A DNA stretch of 5,319 nt from JAFGVL01 sp031553685. Its GTDB lineage: Bacteria; Bacteroidota; Bacteroidia; Bacteroidales; Paludibacteraceae. Position numbers and translations under genes: made by a program. Position 1 is the first letter of the stretch, and the number at the start of each line of letters is the position of its first letter. The notes under the pieces are model-generated. The model saw only the letters and a list, made by a program, of their open reading frames with translations, had not been told where the DNA came from and ran no database searches. Of the stretch, positions 5,181-5,319 are shown piece after piece. The stretch spans positions 1 to 5,319 of the forward strand of contig JAVBLE010000075.1 of assembly GCA_031553685.1 (NCBI GenBank), read 5' to 3'.

Positions 5181-5319
5181 CGGGTCTGTTCATTAAACTG
5201 TGTCAACGGGGAAAGTATCAGCTAATGTACCATCTTTTCTCAAATAAAATAATAAACTCGGCTAAAATTTCTTTCCAAGCGGCAATAGGAGCATTCTTTT
5301 CCAATATCTTTTGCTGTAC
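5181..5319 (-). mobile_element. End of a putative IS256-family insertion sequence, continuing past the window
   Basis: The sequence from about 5182 to 5206 (GGGTCTGTTCATTAAACTGT then GTCAA) resembles IS256-family terminal inverted repeats, which share a TGTGT(A/C)AA-like inner end. It lies 12-37 bases outside the stop of a minus-strand ORF with a transposase-like C-terminus, the expected arrangement. The other end is not in the window, so the boundary and target duplication cannot be confirmed. The DNA just outside (ending AATATTAAT) would hold the duplicated target. Confidence 0.5.
5218..5319 (-). CDS. Transposase C-terminus, probably IS256/mutator type (partial)
   Basis: On the minus strand the frame is open from the window edge to a TGA at 5218-5220, giving the last 33 residues of a protein. 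It reads VQQKILEKNAPIAAWKEILA then EFIILFEKRWYIS. The pattern of a tryptophan, a hydrophobic helix and a final FE-R is the usual C-terminus of IS256-type (mutator, DDE) transposases. The catalytic residues lie outside the window. The close terminal-repeat-like sequence supports the call. With only 33 residues, another transposase family is possible. Confidence 0.5.
   Translation of the reverse strand, partial: VQQKILEKNAPIAAWKEILAEFIILFEKRWYIS

Noticed and set aside
4968..5225. Second plus-strand heptad ORF (PAK-rich) in another frame
   Set aside because: It is a product of the stop-free 21-bp unit. It crosses the apparent IS boundary and has no start signal.

Overview
The window looks like an AT-rich member of the Bacteroidota, probably order Bacteroidales. 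Start codons lack clear Shine-Dalgarno sites and sit in A-rich leaders. Promoter-like sites match the Bacteroidota pattern TTTG ... TAnnTTTG, and the intergenic DNA is packed with small palindromic repeats. The protein families (type II R-M specificity domain, DUF2971, YqhD-type alcohol dehydrogenase, DPM1-like GT2) fit that group but do not fix a genus.

Layout. Bases 1-1958 hold a two-gene, defence-like unit. The first gene is the 3' end of a restriction-modification enzyme with a TaqI-like specificity domain. The second, overlapping it by 4 bp (ATGA), encodes a DUF2971 protein. A hairpin plus T-tract (1992-2022) probably ends this transcript, and it is followed by two more small palindromes. 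A complete YqhD-like iron/zinc alcohol dehydrogenase fills 2149-3291. The 370-base gap after it holds a possible terminator, a promoter-like box and a ~220 bp non-coding element with inverted ends flanked by TA (3410-3631, MITE-like). This element sits in what would be the 5' leader of the next gene, a complete family 2 glycosyltransferase (3662-4402).

Bases 4403-4686 contain no gene. They hold nested palindromes, some sharing a core with the MITE interior, and then a pyrimidine-rich tract.

The most unusual part is 4687-5180. In order it has a good Bacteroidota-type promoter, an ATG, a perfect 10-bp dyad, an uninterrupted (CA)16 microsatellite, a second hairpin, and nine tandem 21-bp units that read as heptapeptide repeats. 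With 16 CA units the ATG at 4723 runs into a stop at 4831-4833. With 17 units (or 14) the same ATG would continue through the whole heptad array to the stop at 5177-5179, as a protein of about 152 residues. With 15 units it would stop at 4854-4856. That is the geometry of a phase-variable contingency locus, although it is unproven that the array is translated.

The window ends in what appears to be an IS256-like insertion sequence, entered from its 3' end (terminal repeat near 5181, partial transposase on the minus strand). It abuts the stop codon of the repeat ORF. The modules appear functionally independent: defence, aldehyde detoxification, glycan or lipid-linked sugar synthesis, and a repeat-rich, possibly switching locus beside a mobile element.
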